Shown: positions 9,823 through 20,500 of the stretch, one piece after another | Numbering within the stretch: the stretch's first letter is position 1 | Layout: each line of letters opens with the position of its first letter | Assembly (NCBI GenBank): GCA_037447455.1 | Contig: JBBIGQ010000010.1 | Location: forward strand, 15,215 to 79,214 | Reading direction: 5' to 3' | Source of the DNA: BPGX01 sp037447455 | Lineage (GTDB): Bacteria > Bacteroidota > Bacteroidia > B-17B0 > Aurantibacillaceae | Length of the DNA: 64,000 bases | Notes under the pieces: generated by a model | Seen by the model: the letters and a program-made list of their open reading frames with translations, nothing else | What the model was told of the DNA's origin: nothing | The model's database searches: none | Program-made: the position numbers and the translations under genes

Positions 9823-10281
9823 ATGAAAAAAATTGTATTCTTTGTTTCACGAATATCCTTAATTCTATCACTCTCATTTTTTTCCTGTACCAATTCAGAA
9901 AACGCAAATAACAACAACTTATCATCTAACGATGTCAATATAGGTAATAAAGACGAATTACCCATCATTGACTTTGAAGAAGCAGAACACGACTTTGGAA
10001 AAATTGTTCAAGGTGAAAAAGTATCTTACGATTTCAAATTCACTAACGTCGGCAAAAGTAATTTAGTCATTAGCAATGCTGCAGCCAGCTGCGGCTGTAC
10101 TGTAGCCGACTTTCCCAAAGAACCCATTCCACCCGGAAAAAACGGAAAAATCACCGTAGAATTTAACAGTGAAGGAAAATCAGGATACACCGAAAAAACC
10201 ATCTCCGTAGTAACCAACTGTGAACCTAATACCATCATATTGAAAATAAAAGTAGATATTGTAGAACCAGCCAAACAATAA
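9823..10281 (+). CDS. DUF1573 domain lipoprotein
   Basis: The protein has 152 residues. The N-terminus is a lipoprotein-like signal (MKKIVFFVSRIS..., then LSFFSC with Cys22). A Ser/Asn-rich linker leads to a DUF1573 domain (about 48-148), an immunoglobulin-like fold. Its hallmarks are EHDFGKIVQGEKVSYDFKFTN, the ASCGCT motif and PPGKNGKITVEFNS. DUF1573 proteins are common on Bacteroidota envelopes; their role is unproven. It lies 34 bp after the DUF349 gene and 37 bp before yajC, probably in one operon. The start is the ATG at 9823; the upstream frame is out-of-family sequence. Confidence 0.87.
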   Translation: MKKIVFFVSRISLILSLSFFSCTNSENANNNNLSSNDVNIGNKDELPIIDFEEAEHDFGKIVQGEKVSYDFKFTNVGKSNLVISNAAASCGCTVADFPKEPIPPGKNGKITVEFNSEGKSGYTEKTISVVTNCEPNTIILKIKVDIVEPAKQ

Positions 10282-10318
10282 CTAAACCTATATTACAAAC
10301 CACCAAAAACAACCCATC

Positions 10319-10639
10319 ATGACGTACACTCAACTTATCTTAATGGCCCCACCACAAGGCGGACAAGGAAATCCAATCCTACAAATGCTTCCACTCATCC
10401 TTATCATTGTAGTTTTCTATTTCTTCATGATACGCCCTCAAATGAAAAAAGCCAAAGAACAAAAGAAATTTGCTGAAAACCTCAAAAAAGGCGACAAAAT
10501 TTTAACCATTGGCGGCATCTATGGAAAAGTAGTAGAAACAGATGATTCTACTATCCTGATGGAAACAGAAGACGGTTCCAAAATGCGTGTTACTAAATCT
10601 GCCGTTACTGCAGAAGGCATTGAAACTATTAAAAAATAA
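10319..10639 (+). CDS. yajC: Preprotein translocase subunit YajC
   Basis: YajC is the small accessory subunit of the SecDF-YajC complex at the Sec translocon. It has 106 residues: a short N-terminal Gly/Pro-rich segment, one membrane helix (about 22-40, LPLILIIVVFYFFMI), then the conserved RPQMKKAKEQKKF and a cytosolic domain with KGDKILTIGGIYGKV. The hemE reading frame begins only 5 bp after the stop codon, implying translational coupling. Confidence 0.92.
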   Translation: MTYTQLILMAPPQGGQGNPILQMLPLILIIVVFYFFMIRPQMKKAKEQKKFAENLKKGDKILTIGGIYGKVVETDDSTILMETEDGSKMRVTKSAVTAEGIETIKK

Positions 10640-10644
10640 ACCTG

Positions 10645-11679
10645 TTGTATCAAAACGACCTGCTTCTTAAAACCGCCAAAGGCGAAATAACTCCTCAAAT
10701 CCCTGTCTGGCTCATGAGACAGGCCGGAAGAGTACTGCCCGAATACCGAACCACTCGCCAAAAAGCAAAAGATTTTATTCAATTCGTCAAAACGCCTGAA
10801 CTAGCCGCAGAAGTAACCATTCAACCGGTTGACATTCTAAATGTAGACGCAGCCATTATCTTTTCGGACATTTTAGTAATCCCAGAAGCCATGGGTTTGC
10901 CGTATCTCATGCAGGAAGAAAAAGGGCCTTACTTCCCCAATTATATTCAGGCAGAAAAAGATATTGAAAAACTTCACATTGCTTCAGCCAATGAATATTC
11001 TTACGTATTAAACGCCATTCAATTGACCAAAAAACATTTAAAAAACCGTGTGCCATTGATTGGCTTCAGCGGCGCACCATGGACACTATTTGCCTATATG
11101 ACCGAAGGAAAAGGCAGCAAGACCTTTAGTAAATCAAAAAAATGGTTGTACTCTAATCCACAAGCCAGTCATTTATTGCTTCAAAAAATTACTGATTCAA
11201 TTATTCACTACTTGAAAGATCAAATAAAATCTGGCGCCAATATCGTCCAACTGTTCGACTCATGGGCTGGTGTTTTAAATAAAGAACTTTACGATATATT
11301 TTGTATCCCCTACTTAAAGCAAATTTGCAATGCCATTACCGAAGTACCTGTTATTCTCTTTCCTAAAGACGGTCATTTCGCCTTACAAAGCATCGCCACT
11401 TTAAATTGCAATGCAGTGAGTTTAGATTGGACAATTGAACCAGAAACAGCGATAAAAAAACTACCTGGTAAAACACTTCAAGGCAATGCCGACCCTTGTT
11501 TATTATATGCAGATGAAAAAACAATAGAATTGCAAACATTACAAATGCTGGAAAAATTTAATACAGTTCCTTACATCGCCAATTTAGGACACGGACTTTA
11601 TCCCGATATTGAAAAAGAAAAAGTAAAGTTATTTGTAGATATTGTCCACTCATATTCACGAAAAGCTTTAATAAGTTGA
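10645..11679 (+). CDS. hemE: Uroporphyrinogen decarboxylase HemE
   Basis: HemE removes four carboxyl groups from uroporphyrinogen III to give coproporphyrinogen III in heme synthesis. The protein has 344 residues. It shows the substrate-binding motif PVWLMRQAGRVLPEYR, the SDILVIPEAMG block with the catalytic Asp, GFSGAPWTL, and NLGHGLYPD near the end. The start appears to be TTG at 10645: YQNDLLLKTAKGE matches the usual N-terminus and no ATG occurs in frame before the MRQAGR motif. hemN for the following anaerobic step is at 61.7 kb. Confidence 0.93.
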   Translation: MYQNDLLLKTAKGEITPQIPVWLMRQAGRVLPEYRTTRQKAKDFIQFVKTPELAAEVTIQPVDILNVDAAIIFSDILVIPEAMGLPYLMQEEKGPYFPNYIQAEKDIEKLHIASANEYSYVLNAIQLTKKHLKNRVPLIGFSGAPWTLFAYMTEGKGSKTFSKSKKWLYSNPQASHLLLQKITDSIIHYLKDQIKSGANIVQLFDSWAGVLNKELYDIFCIPYLKQICNAITEVPVILFPKDGHFALQSIATLNCNAVSLDWTIEPETAIKKLPGKTLQGNADPCLLYADEKTIELQTLQMLEKFNTVPYIANLGHGLYPDIEKEKVKLFVDIVHSYSRKALIS

Positions 11680-11735
11680 TGCTTAGTTGTTTTATTCATC
11701 CCAATGTAAAATTTTAAATTTTAAGTATTTTTTAC

Positions 11736-11743
11736 TACCTTTG
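11736..11743 (+). promoter_or_regulatory. -7 promoter box for the T9SS cargo gene
   Basis: TACCTTTG matches TAnnTTTG exactly and lies 24 bases before the ATG at 11768. The -33 position holds only T-rich sequence. Confidence 0.6.
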
Positions 11744-11767
11744 CCTAAAAATTAAAAAACTAAGTTT

Positions 11768-12817
11768 ATGAAAACATACATTTACTTTATTTCATCTCTG
11801 CTTGCTTCATCACTCTTAATGAAAGCACAAACACTCACACAATCTGCAAACGCCCCCATTCCGGGCGACGTTGAATCAAGAAAAGGTGCAGATACAACAG
11901 GCGCTTTGCCAAACTCAATCGCTGGTAATACTGCTACCTGGAATTTAACAGGTACCAGTGCTATCAATACAAACACCACTACTTTTTCTAATTCGTGGGT
12001 AAACCCTTCTTCACTACCCGGCTCATCTCTTTTTACAAGCACCGGCGCTAACGTGGCGCATTCCGATAGCACGATGTTTGTAAAATCTTCTACCCCCAAA
12101 TTGGAATATCTCGGAGATATGATGGCAGACGGCTCCGTAAATCAGTTTACAAATACTATTGAAATTATGCACTTCCCGTTTTCTTATGGCAACTCTTATA
12201 CAGATAACTTTTCCGGTTATACTTATGCGGCCTTTTTAGGGGGAACATTAAATATAACAGGAACTTTAACTGTAACCGCCGACGGACAAGGAACTCTGAT
12301 TTTACCAACCAACCCTACCCCTACCAACTTTTCTGTACTACGCATTAAAAATCAAATGAATATGAACATTACCGGAACAGGAACTTTGTCTATGATAACA
12401 GGGACCATTCAAAGTACCAATTATCAATTCTTCAAAACCGGTACTAAAGCACCCATTCTAAGCTACGACTATCAAACCACCAATATCCCTGCTTTTGGTA
12501 TCAACAACCAAAAATCATTCTCTATGGACCACGATGCTTCCCTTGTTTTAAATGTGAACCAACTATCCCCAAATAATACACCATATGTTTTCGTTTACCC
12601 AAACCCTACTACCCATTATCTAACGATACACTCTAATCTTTCAGATTCTTATGGAATAGAAATTTTTAATATCAACGGGCAACAAATCTATAAAGACAAA
12701 TTAAATTCAGAAGAATATACTATTGACACGCAGTTTTGGAGCAATGGTGTATATATTATTCAATTTACCGACGAAAAAACGAATAAAAGTTTCAGCAGTA
12801 AATTCATTAAAGAATAA
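11768..12817 (+). CDS. Secreted protein with T9SS type A sorting domain
   Basis: This 349-residue protein starts with a Sec signal peptide ending near residue 20 (SSLLMKAQ). The middle (about 25-270) is Thr/Asn/Gly-rich and predicted beta; I do not recognise it. The last 75 residues form a type A T9SS sorting domain: VYPNPTTHYLTIHS, then IEIFNINGQQIYK and WSNGVYIIQF, ending KFIKE. It should cross the outer membrane by T9SS and be anchored or released. It has its own -7 box upstream and a strong terminator downstream. Function unknown. Confidence 0.85.
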   Translation: MKTYIYFISSLLASSLLMKAQTLTQSANAPIPGDVESRKGADTTGALPNSIAGNTATWNLTGTSAINTNTTTFSNSWVNPSSLPGSSLFTSTGANVAHSDSTMFVKSSTPKLEYLGDMMADGSVNQFTNTIEIMHFPFSYGNSYTDNFSGYTYAAFLGGTLNITGTLTVTADGQGTLILPTNPTPTNFSVLRIKNQMNMNITGTGTLSMITGTIQSTNYQFFKTGTKAPILSYDYQTTNIPAFGINNQKSFSMDHDASLVLNVNQLSPNNTPYVFVYPNPTTHYLTIHSNLSDSYGIEIFNINGQQIYKDKLNSEEYTIDTQFWSNGVYIIQFTDEKTNKSFSSKFIKE

Positions 12818-12840
12818 TTATTTGAAAAAATTAATGCTAA

Positions 12841-12871
12841 AAAAGCCAGAACATTTTGTTCTGGCTTTTTT
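12841..12871 (+). terminator. Strong rho-independent terminator, probably bidirectional
   Basis: GCCAGAAC-ATTTT-GTTCTGGC (12845-12865) is a perfect 8-bp stem with a T-run after it and an A-run before it. It therefore can serve both the upstream plus-strand gene and proS, which converges from the other side. Confidence 0.85.
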
Positions 12872-12906
12872 ATTTATTCAACTTCTCTGTGTTACCGAAA
12901 ATTCAT

Positions 12907-14397
12907 CTAATACGCTCTGGCAAATAAAACTCTTTGCTTGCTTGGCTTCCCTGAATAAACACATTTTCCTTCTTCTAATGGATTACCCATTGGAATACAA
13001 CGAATAGTTGCTTTAGTGTCTTCTTTAATCTTCAATTCTGTTTCAGTAGTACCATCCCAATGCGCATATACAAAACCACCCTTATTTTCAATGACCTCCT
13101 TAAATTCTTCCCAAGTATCCACTTTGTGAATATTTTCATCCAATCGATTCTTGGCTTTTTCAAATAAAGATTGTTGAATAGAATTCAGTATATTCAAGAT
13201 ATAATCCACCGCATTATCCATTGGCACGAGTTCTTTACTTAAAGTATCTCTTCTGGCAATTTCTAGTTGCTTATTTTGTAAATCCCTTTTTCCAACGGCA
13301 ATTCTCACGGGTACTCCTTGCATTTCATATTGAGCAAATTTCCACCCCGGTCTTTGCTTGTCATCATCATCAAACTTTACACTCACATTTTTTTCTTTTA
13401 ATGTTTGAAGAATGGGTAAAATATGGGGGGGTATCTCTTCCATTTCTTCAATGCCTTTGTATATTGGCACAATCACCACTTGCAAGGGCGCAATTTTAGG
13501 AGGTAATACTAATCCTAAATCATCACTATGCGACATCACTAATGCCCCCATCAAACGAGTAGACACACCCCACGAAGTCGCCCATACGTATTCTAATTCT
13601 CCATTTTTATTTGCGAATTTTACATCAAACGCTTTGGCAAAATTTTGTCCTAAAAAATGAGAAGTACCTGCTTGTAATGCTTTTCCATCCTGCATCAATG
13701 CTTCTATGCAATACGTTTCTACTGCTCCTGCAAAGCGTTCATTTGCAGTTTTAATCCCTTTTATGACCGGTATTGCCAATGTTTTTTCCGCAAAATCTGC
13801 ATACACATTCAACATTTTTTCGGCTTCTTCAATCGCTTCTTCAGAAGTAGCATGTGCCGTATGTCCTTCCTGCCACAAAAATTCTGCTGTACGCAAAAAC
13901 AATCTCGTTCGCATTTCCCAACGCACCACATTCGCCCATTGATTGATTAGCAATGGCAAATCCCTATACGATTGAATCCAACTGCGATAAGTGTTCCAGA
14001 TAATTGTTTCAGAAGTAGGACGAACGATTAACTCTTCCTCTAATTTTGCCTCTTCATCCACAACAATCTCCTTCTTTGCTTCATCCAATTTTAAGCGATA
14101 ATGCGTAACGACGGCACATTCTTTTGCAAATCCTTCCACATGCGATGCTTCTTTACTAAAAAACGATTTAGGAATAAATAATGGGAAATACGCATTCACA
14201 TGACCAGTATCTTTAAACATTTTATCTAATGTCTGTTGCATTTTTTCCCAAATCGTATAACCATACGGTTTAATAATCATACATCCTCTCACCGCACTAT
14301 AATCTGCTAATCCTGCCTTTAAAACAATATCATTGTACCACTGACTATAATCTTTGTTCCTTGGTGTTATTTCTTTGTTAGTTAATGTCTGTGCCAT
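12907..14397 (-). CDS. proS: Prolyl-tRNA synthetase (archaeal/eukaryotic-type)
   Basis: It charges tRNA-Pro. The 496-residue length, the lack of an editing insertion and the C-terminal zinc-domain-like extension ending in FARAY place it in the archaeal/eukaryotic-type ProRS class, usual in Bacteroidota. Class II features seen are the motif 2 region NQWANVVRWEMRTRLFLRTAEF, with LWQEGHTAH following. VRPTSETIIW is the Pro-binding block. The motif 3 region includes GVSTRLMGALVMSHSDD. The anticodon-binding domain starts near residue 300. It converges on the T9SS gene across a terminator. Confidence 0.95.
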   Translation of the reverse strand: MAQTLTNKEITPRNKDYSQWYNDIVLKAGLADYSAVRGCMIIKPYGYTIWEKMQQTLDKMFKDTGHVNAYFPLFIPKSFFSKEASHVEGFAKECAVVTHYRLKLDEAKKEIVVDEEAKLEEELIVRPTSETIIWNTYRSWIQSYRDLPLLINQWANVVRWEMRTRLFLRTAEFLWQEGHTAHATSEEAIEEAEKMLNVYADFAEKTLAIPVIKGIKTANERFAGAVETYCIEALMQDGKALQAGTSHFLGQNFAKAFDVKFANKNGELEYVWATSWGVSTRLMGALVMSHSDDLGLVLPPKIAPLQVVIVPIYKGIEEMEEIPPHILPILQTLKEKNVSVKFDDDDKQRPGWKFAQYEMQGVPVRIAVGKRDLQNKQLEIARRDTLSKELVPMDNAVDYILNILNSIQQSLFEKAKNRLDENIHKVDTWEEFKEVIENKGGFVYAHWDGTTETELKIKEDTKATIRCIPMGNPLEEGKCVYSGKPSKQRVLFARAY

Positions 14398-14459
14398 AAT
14401 TTTTAGCGCAAATATCTTACAAAAATGATGGAATTAAAAATGTAACTCAATAATCCGGA

Positions 14460-15785
14460 TTAATTTCTCAACCAATCCGTATTAGCCCAAATCATCAAAG
14501 CCAATAATAAAAATAACCCTACTTGATTGGCATAATAAATAACTTTTTCCGGCACTTTAATACCCGTAAGCATTTCAAACAATGTAAACAAAATGTAACC
14601 ACCATCCAGCATCGGTATTGGTAAAAAGTTCATAAATGCCAAAACCAAAGACAAAAAGGCAGTAATCGTCCAAAAAAATCTCCAATTCCACACTTCTGGC
14701 ATTGCCTTGTACATAGTATAAAAACCTCCCACCTGCTTATGCGCATCTTTAACTTGAAATAGTATTTGAAATTGTTTAACCTGCATTTCAATATTTTCAA
14801 TAGCAGTTTTTGTTCCCTGCACTACTGCTTGTGAAAAAGAATATTCTTCGTGTTTAATCGGAAGATATTTTTCAACACTTCTGATAAAACCCAATGTGCC
14901 TTGCAAACTGATATTAGAATATAAAACTACTGTATCATTCCCACGCTTTACAGTAAAAGATATTTTTTCTTTGCCTTTAAACTTTAAGACAGCGTTTTGA
15001 TATTCATCAAAAAAATAAACAGGTGTGGAGTCCAGTCTAATTATCACGTCTCCTTTTTTAAATCCTGCCGCATAAGCAAAAGAATGTGGTATGACACTGT
15101 CTACTTCAACAGGCGTCCTTGGTAAAACAAACATAGATTTTTTAGCATTTGATAAAATCTGACTCAAATGTTCTTCTGTAATAGGTAAGTTAACCTCTTT
15201 TCCATTCCGTTCTACCTGAATACTTTTAGGTTGTTCCATTAGTATTTTAAGAGCAATTTTTTCAATAGATTGAATGGGCTTGTTATCTAATGAACGTATT
15301 TTATCGCCGTTTTTTAAGCCAACAGAAAGCGCCACAGAATCGCATTGAACGCCGTATTTTAATTCATTCGCAGGGATATAATCTTTTCCCCAAATCCATA
15401 AAATCATCCAGTATAATAATACACCTAAAATCACGTTCATTAAAATACCGCCTAACATAATGAGTAATCGCTGCCATGCGGGTTTACTGCGGAATTCCCA
15501 ATCTTGTGGGGACGTTTTTAAAACATTCGTATCCATTTGTTCATCAATCATTCCGGAAATTTGAACGTAACCACCTAATGGAAACCAACCTATCCCATAT
15601 TCTGTATCGCCTACTTTCTTTTTAAACAAAGAAAATTTTGCCACATTAACAAAAGGAAACAAAAAATCAAAAAATAAATAAAATTTTTCTACGCGCGTTT
15701 TGAACAATTTGGCAAATATAAAATGTCCAAACTCATGAATGGCTACAAGTATCGATAATGCTAAAAGTAATTGTAAAATCTGCAT
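14460..15785 (-). CDS. rseP: Site-2 protease family metalloprotease RseP
   Basis: RseP cuts membrane-embedded substrates, typically releasing sigma factors from anti-sigma proteins. The 441-residue protein has the zinc motif HEFGH (residues 17-21) in the first membrane helix. Two PDZ-like regions lie in the middle; the clearer one contains GDVIIRLDSTPV. The third zinc ligand is in the LDGG motif (MLDGGYILF) near residue 392, followed by the last membrane helix. All catalytic elements are intact. It is 62 bp downstream of proS on the same strand and probably separate. Its substrate is not in the window. Confidence 0.92.
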   Translation of the reverse strand: MQILQLLLALSILVAIHEFGHFIFAKLFKTRVEKFYLFFDFLFPFVNVAKFSLFKKKVGDTEYGIGWFPLGGYVQISGMIDEQMDTNVLKTSPQDWEFRSKPAWQRLLIMLGGILMNVILGVLLYWMILWIWGKDYIPANELKYGVQCDSVALSVGLKNGDKIRSLDNKPIQSIEKIALKILMEQPKSIQVERNGKEVNLPITEEHLSQILSNAKKSMFVLPRTPVEVDSVIPHSFAYAAGFKKGDVIIRLDSTPVYFFDEYQNAVLKFKGKEKISFTVKRGNDTVVLYSNISLQGTLGFIRSVEKYLPIKHEEYSFSQAVVQGTKTAIENIEMQVKQFQILFQVKDAHKQVGGFYTMYKAMPEVWNWRFFWTITAFLSLVLAFMNFLPIPMLDGGYILFTLFEMLTGIKVPEKVIYYANQVGLFLLLALMIWANTDWLRN

Positions 15786-16002
15786 GGTATTTGTTTAAGG
15801 GCGCTAATATATTGAAATTAAAAGGCAAAACGAGAATTGATTCATTGCACAAAAAGTTTTAATGTTATTTTTTGTAAAAAGGCAGTGCTCTGCTTACGGC
15901 AATTCCATAATACATTCTTTATCTTTTATGGAAGCACCTATCTAAAAAATAAACTTCTATTAAAACCTTACTATTTTTTTCTGCTCTTATAATAATTCAA
16001 AA

Positions 16003-17259
16003 TTAAAGTTCTACTTCTACTTTTGCCAAATCATCAGATTGATACTTCCCGGATTTTAATTTATCCACTATTTTTGAAAAAGAATCTATAGTGTATTTGA
16101 CATCCTCTAATGTATGCACTGCGGTTGGTATTAAACGCAAAATAATCATGCCTTTTGGTACAACAGGATAGGTTACCATTGAGCAGAATATATTAAAGTT
16201 TTCTCTTAAATCGTATACCATATTAGTTGCTTCCGGAATAGAACCATTCAGATAAACAGGTGTAACAGGTGTGCTCGTATTTCCAATATCAAATCCAGCT
16301 GCCTTCAAGCCACCCTGCAGAGCACGCGTTATTTCCCACAATTTTTCTCTGTATTCCGGACAACGCCGCATGAGTTCCAAACGTTTTAATGCGCCTATCA
16401 CAATCGGCATTGGTAAACTTTTAGCAAAAATCTGAGAACGCATATTGTATCGTAGGTAAGTAACAATATCTTTTTCTGAACTGATGAACCCACCAATTAA
16501 TGCAAAAGATTTAGCAAATGTTCCAAAATAAATGTCAATCCCATCCTGACAATTTTGCTCCTGCCCTGTTCCTCCGCCCGTCTTACCCATCGTTCCTATG
16601 CCATGCGCATCATCTACAAACAAACGAAAATGATGCTTACTTTTCAATGCCACAATTTCTTTTAATTTCCCCTGATCACCCCGCATTCCAAACACACCTT
16701 CTGTAAGTACCAAAATACCACCGCTTGTTTTTTTTACAATTTTTTCAGCACGTTGTAATTGTTTTTCTAAATCCTCTATATCATTATGCTTAAATACAAA
16801 CCGTTTTCCCATGTGTAAACGCACACCATCAATAATACAAGCGTGGCTTTCAGCATCGTACACAATAACATCTCTTCTGTCTACAAGCGCATCAATAGCA
16901 GAAAACATAGCTTGATAACCATAGTTACATAAAATAGTATCGGGCTTACTAACAAATTCAGATAGCTCTTTTTCTAATTGTTCGTGATACACCGAATTTC
17001 CACTCATCATACGAGCGCCCATAGGAGCAGCCATTTCGAATCGTGCTGCAGCTTCTGCATCTGTTTGTCTGACTTCAGGATGATTCGCTAAACCCAAATA
17101 ATTATTTAAACTCCAATTTAATAATTTCTTCCCTCTAAACATCATGTAAGGACCAATATCTCCTTCTAACTTTGGAAATGTAAAATAACCATGTGCTTTA
17201 GAAGAATACATACCAAGCGGTCCCATGTTTTTTTTCACTTTATCAAAAATATCTCTCAT
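16003..17259 (-). CDS. Alpha-oxoamine synthase family PLP enzyme (KBL/SPT-like)
   Basis: Enzymes of this family condense an amino acid with an acyl-CoA or acyl-ACP. This 418-residue member has NNYLGLANHPEV, the DxAHG motif (VDDAHGIGTMGKTG) and the PLP lysine in FGTFAKSFALIGG (K250). An N-terminal extension of about 40 residues precedes the usual core. The products could be 2-amino-3-ketobutyrate, 3-ketosphinganine or 3-ketocapnine; sequence alone does not decide. A role in sphingolipid or sulfonolipid base synthesis is plausible in Bacteroidota. It has its own -7 box and no pathway neighbours. Confidence 0.85.
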   Translation of the reverse strand: MRDIFDKVKKNMGPLGMYSSKAHGYFTFPKLEGDIGPYMMFRGKKLLNWSLNNYLGLANHPEVRQTDAEAAARFEMAAPMGARMMSGNSVYHEQLEKELSEFVSKPDTILCNYGYQAMFSAIDALVDRRDVIVYDAESHACIIDGVRLHMGKRFVFKHNDIEDLEKQLQRAEKIVKKTSGGILVLTEGVFGMRGDQGKLKEIVALKSKHHFRLFVDDAHGIGTMGKTGGGTGQEQNCQDGIDIYFGTFAKSFALIGGFISSEKDIVTYLRYNMRSQIFAKSLPMPIVIGALKRLELMRRCPEYREKLWEITRALQGGLKAAGFDIGNTSTPVTPVYLNGSIPEATNMVYDLRENFNIFCSMVTYPVVPKGMIILRLIPTAVHTLEDVKYTIDSFSKIVDKLKSGKYQSDDLAKVEVEL

Positions 17260-17273
17260 AAACTATTTTTCTG

Positions 17274-17281
17274 CAAAAGTA
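17274..17281 (-). promoter_or_regulatory. -7 promoter box for the alpha-oxoamine synthase
   Basis: TACTTTTG on the minus strand matches TAnnTTTG and is 15 bases before the ATG, giving a very short leader. Confidence 0.5.
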
Positions 17282-17537
17282 CAACAAAGTTAATAAACTT
17301 GAAAATCACGGTTTTTAAATTCAATTGTTGATTATCTGACTAAGTAAAGAACTCTTTAACGAAAAATCATCTGTTTTTATTTTTGAGCCCTATCCATTCT
17401 TTTATTTTTCTTGCCATTTTTTTTCTTGTATTTCCATTCATCACATTTTTAAAGTTTGAGTGTAACATTTTTCGTATAACATACAAAAATCAAAACAATG
17501 AAAGCATTTCATAAAGTAACCCTAAAAACTTACTACT

Positions 17538-20500
17538 ATGAAAACAAAATTACTCGCCCTGTTTATTATAGCTGCTCTTACAGCCAATGGGCAAACGGCA
17601 TCACCCACCACCAATACGGATAATACACAACAAAACCTATCGTATTGGTTAAACATAGCGCGACAAAAAAATCTTACTCCTGCTGAAACAGAAGAGTTTG
17701 TTCAGTCGCATTTAAAAGATAATTTGTCTGCTTTCAAAATTATTACAACTTCTCCACCCACTATACAACAAAACTGTACTAATATGGACTTTGAAAGTGG
17801 GAACTTAAACGGATGGATGTCCACCAATGGTTACCACCCACAATACAACTCTACAGGATGTTGTCCTTTTACCGGTGGCGCACAGACCATTGTAAGTGGT
17901 AATGCTACAGATCCCTGTGGTGGATTTCCGGTAGTATGCCCGGGTGGTAATTTTTCTCTGAAATTAGGAAATAATCAAACCGGTGGCCGCGCAGACCGCA
18001 TTGAACAAACATTTTTAGTAACAGCGGGTAATGCTTATTTTACCTACAAATACGCTGTTGTGTTGCAGGATCCTGGGCACAACCCCATTGACCAACCCAA
18101 GTTTGAAATTGAAATGTTGGATCAAAACGGCAACCCTATTCCTTGCACTTATTATAGTGTTACAGCAGGGCAAGGTATTCCCGGTTTTCAAAACTCCACT
18201 GCTTGTCCGGGCGTCATCTATAAACCGTGGTCAAGTGTATCGGCCGATCTCACCAATTACATTGGTCAGAATGTTACCATTCGTTTTACCACATACGATT
18301 GTGCTTTGGGCGGTCATTACGGTTATGCTTACATTGATGGCGATTGTCTTTCCTTTCCTCAAACTCAACCCGATACCATCTGCGTAGGTCAATCCAAAAC
18401 CCTGTGTGCTCCCAATGGTTTTGCCTCTTATGTATGGAACGGTACGGGCATCAATGGCAATACCAATCAATGTGTAACCGTCAATAATCCTGGCACATAT
18501 GCTGTTCAAACCACTATGTTTACAGGTTGTCCCGGACCTACCTTTTATTTTCCTCTTTACAATCACCCTACTCCCAATGCTAATTTTAATATCGGGAATA
18601 GCAATACAAGCTGCGGACTAACAGTAACTTTTCATAACACTTCTAGTAATGCTGGTGGGAATACCTACTGGTTTTGGAATTTCGGAGATGGTAATACTTC
18701 TACTGCCCAAAATCCTGTTCATACCTATGCATCCGCAGGACAATACAGTGTAACTTTAATCGTTGGGAATTCTTTTGGCTGCTACGATACCACCGGAATG
18801 CTCATTGATGTCAATAATCCTGTTAGTGCTGATTTTATTTACAATAATGTTTGTTGGGGCACAGCAACTTCGTTCACGAATACCAGTACTATCTCACAAG
18901 GCGCTATTACTTCTGTACAATGGTATTTTGGAAATGGTGGAAGTTCTACACAAAATAATCCAAGCTATACTTATACTAATGCCGGTTCTTACAATGTAAC
19001 TCTGATTGCTACCTCCAACAAAGGTTGTACGGATACCATAACAAAAACAGTAACTGTATACCCTACCCCTTCCGTTTCTTTTTCAACACAAAACACTTGC
19101 CTTGGCAATTCGGTTACCTTCAATAGCACTGTCAATATCAACAACGGCAGCGTTTCTTCTTATCAATGGAATTTGGGTAACGGACAAACTTCTAATTCTC
19201 CCAATCCCATTTACACTTATCCTTCATCTGGTAATTTCATTGTAAGTTTAACTATAAATTCCAATAATAATTGTACCGCTACTTACTCATTACCAATTAC
19301 TATCTATCCATTACCTAACGTCAACTTCACGGCTAATAATGTGTGTTTAGGAACTGCCGTAAATTTCAACAATCAATCTACCATTACGAGCGGAAGTATT
19401 GTTTCTTACTTGTGGAACTTTGGTAACGGACAAACTTCTACTCAAATTAATCCTCAATCCCCCTACATTGCGCCCGGCATTTACACTGTCATTCTCACTG
19501 CCACAAGTAATTACAACTGTACTGCTTCCAGTACCAATACAGTTGAAATATACCCATTACCCAATGTTCAATTTTCTGCTAATAATAATTGTGTAAATAA
19601 TGCTATCACCTTTAATAATCAAACATACATTTCTAATGGACAAATTACTCAATACCAATGGAATTTTAGTACTGGCAATACATCCACTTTGTTCAATCCG
19701 TCCATTACTGTGCCTGTAGCAGGCATTTATTCTGCCACTCTTTCTGCTATTAGCAATCATAACTGCATTGCATCTGCTACCAATACTTTTGAAGCATATC
19801 CATTGCCTTTTATATCCTTTTCATTTAATAATGTTTGTGAAGGCAACACGGTTTACTTTACAAACAACAGCACTATTCAAACTGGGAACATTCAAACCTA
19901 TCAATGGAATTTTGGAAATGGTTTAATTTCTTCTCAAGTAAATCCTAATGTTCTATATACCTCTGCAGGAAATTATATTGTAACTCTTACGGCTATATCC
20001 GATAAATCCTGCATAGCCACCAGTACGAATACCGTTAACATTTTTCCAACACCTCAGGCACAATTTAGCGTAAACTCTGTTTGCTATAATCATCCCAATG
20101 TGTTCATCAATCAAAGTAGCATCACCTCCGGCAGCATCACAAAATTCAGATGGGACTTTGAAAACGACGGTATTTGGGATGATACAATAAACATTAACCC
20201 TACACTCATCTATCCTGCTTTCGGACAGTATAAAGCACGTTTACAAACGATTAGTAATAATGGCTGTATACATCAAACCTTAAAGAATGTAATGGTATAT
20301 CCTAATCCCGTTGCTAATTTTAGCAGCAGTAAGACCTGTTTAGGGGATGAAACACAATTTACCAATTTATCTTTCTCGCCTAATGGGGTTATTACTGCTT
20401 ATTATTGGGATTTAAATTCAGATGGATTTTATGATAATGTATCTACTCACCCAAGTTTTCAATATCCGGCACACGGTAGTTATTTAATTACATTAGAAGT

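Noticed and set aside
15905..15945. Inverted repeat TTCCATAA...TTATGGAA downstream of the oxoamine synthase
   Set aside because: The 15-base loop and the lack of a T-run make it a poor terminator.
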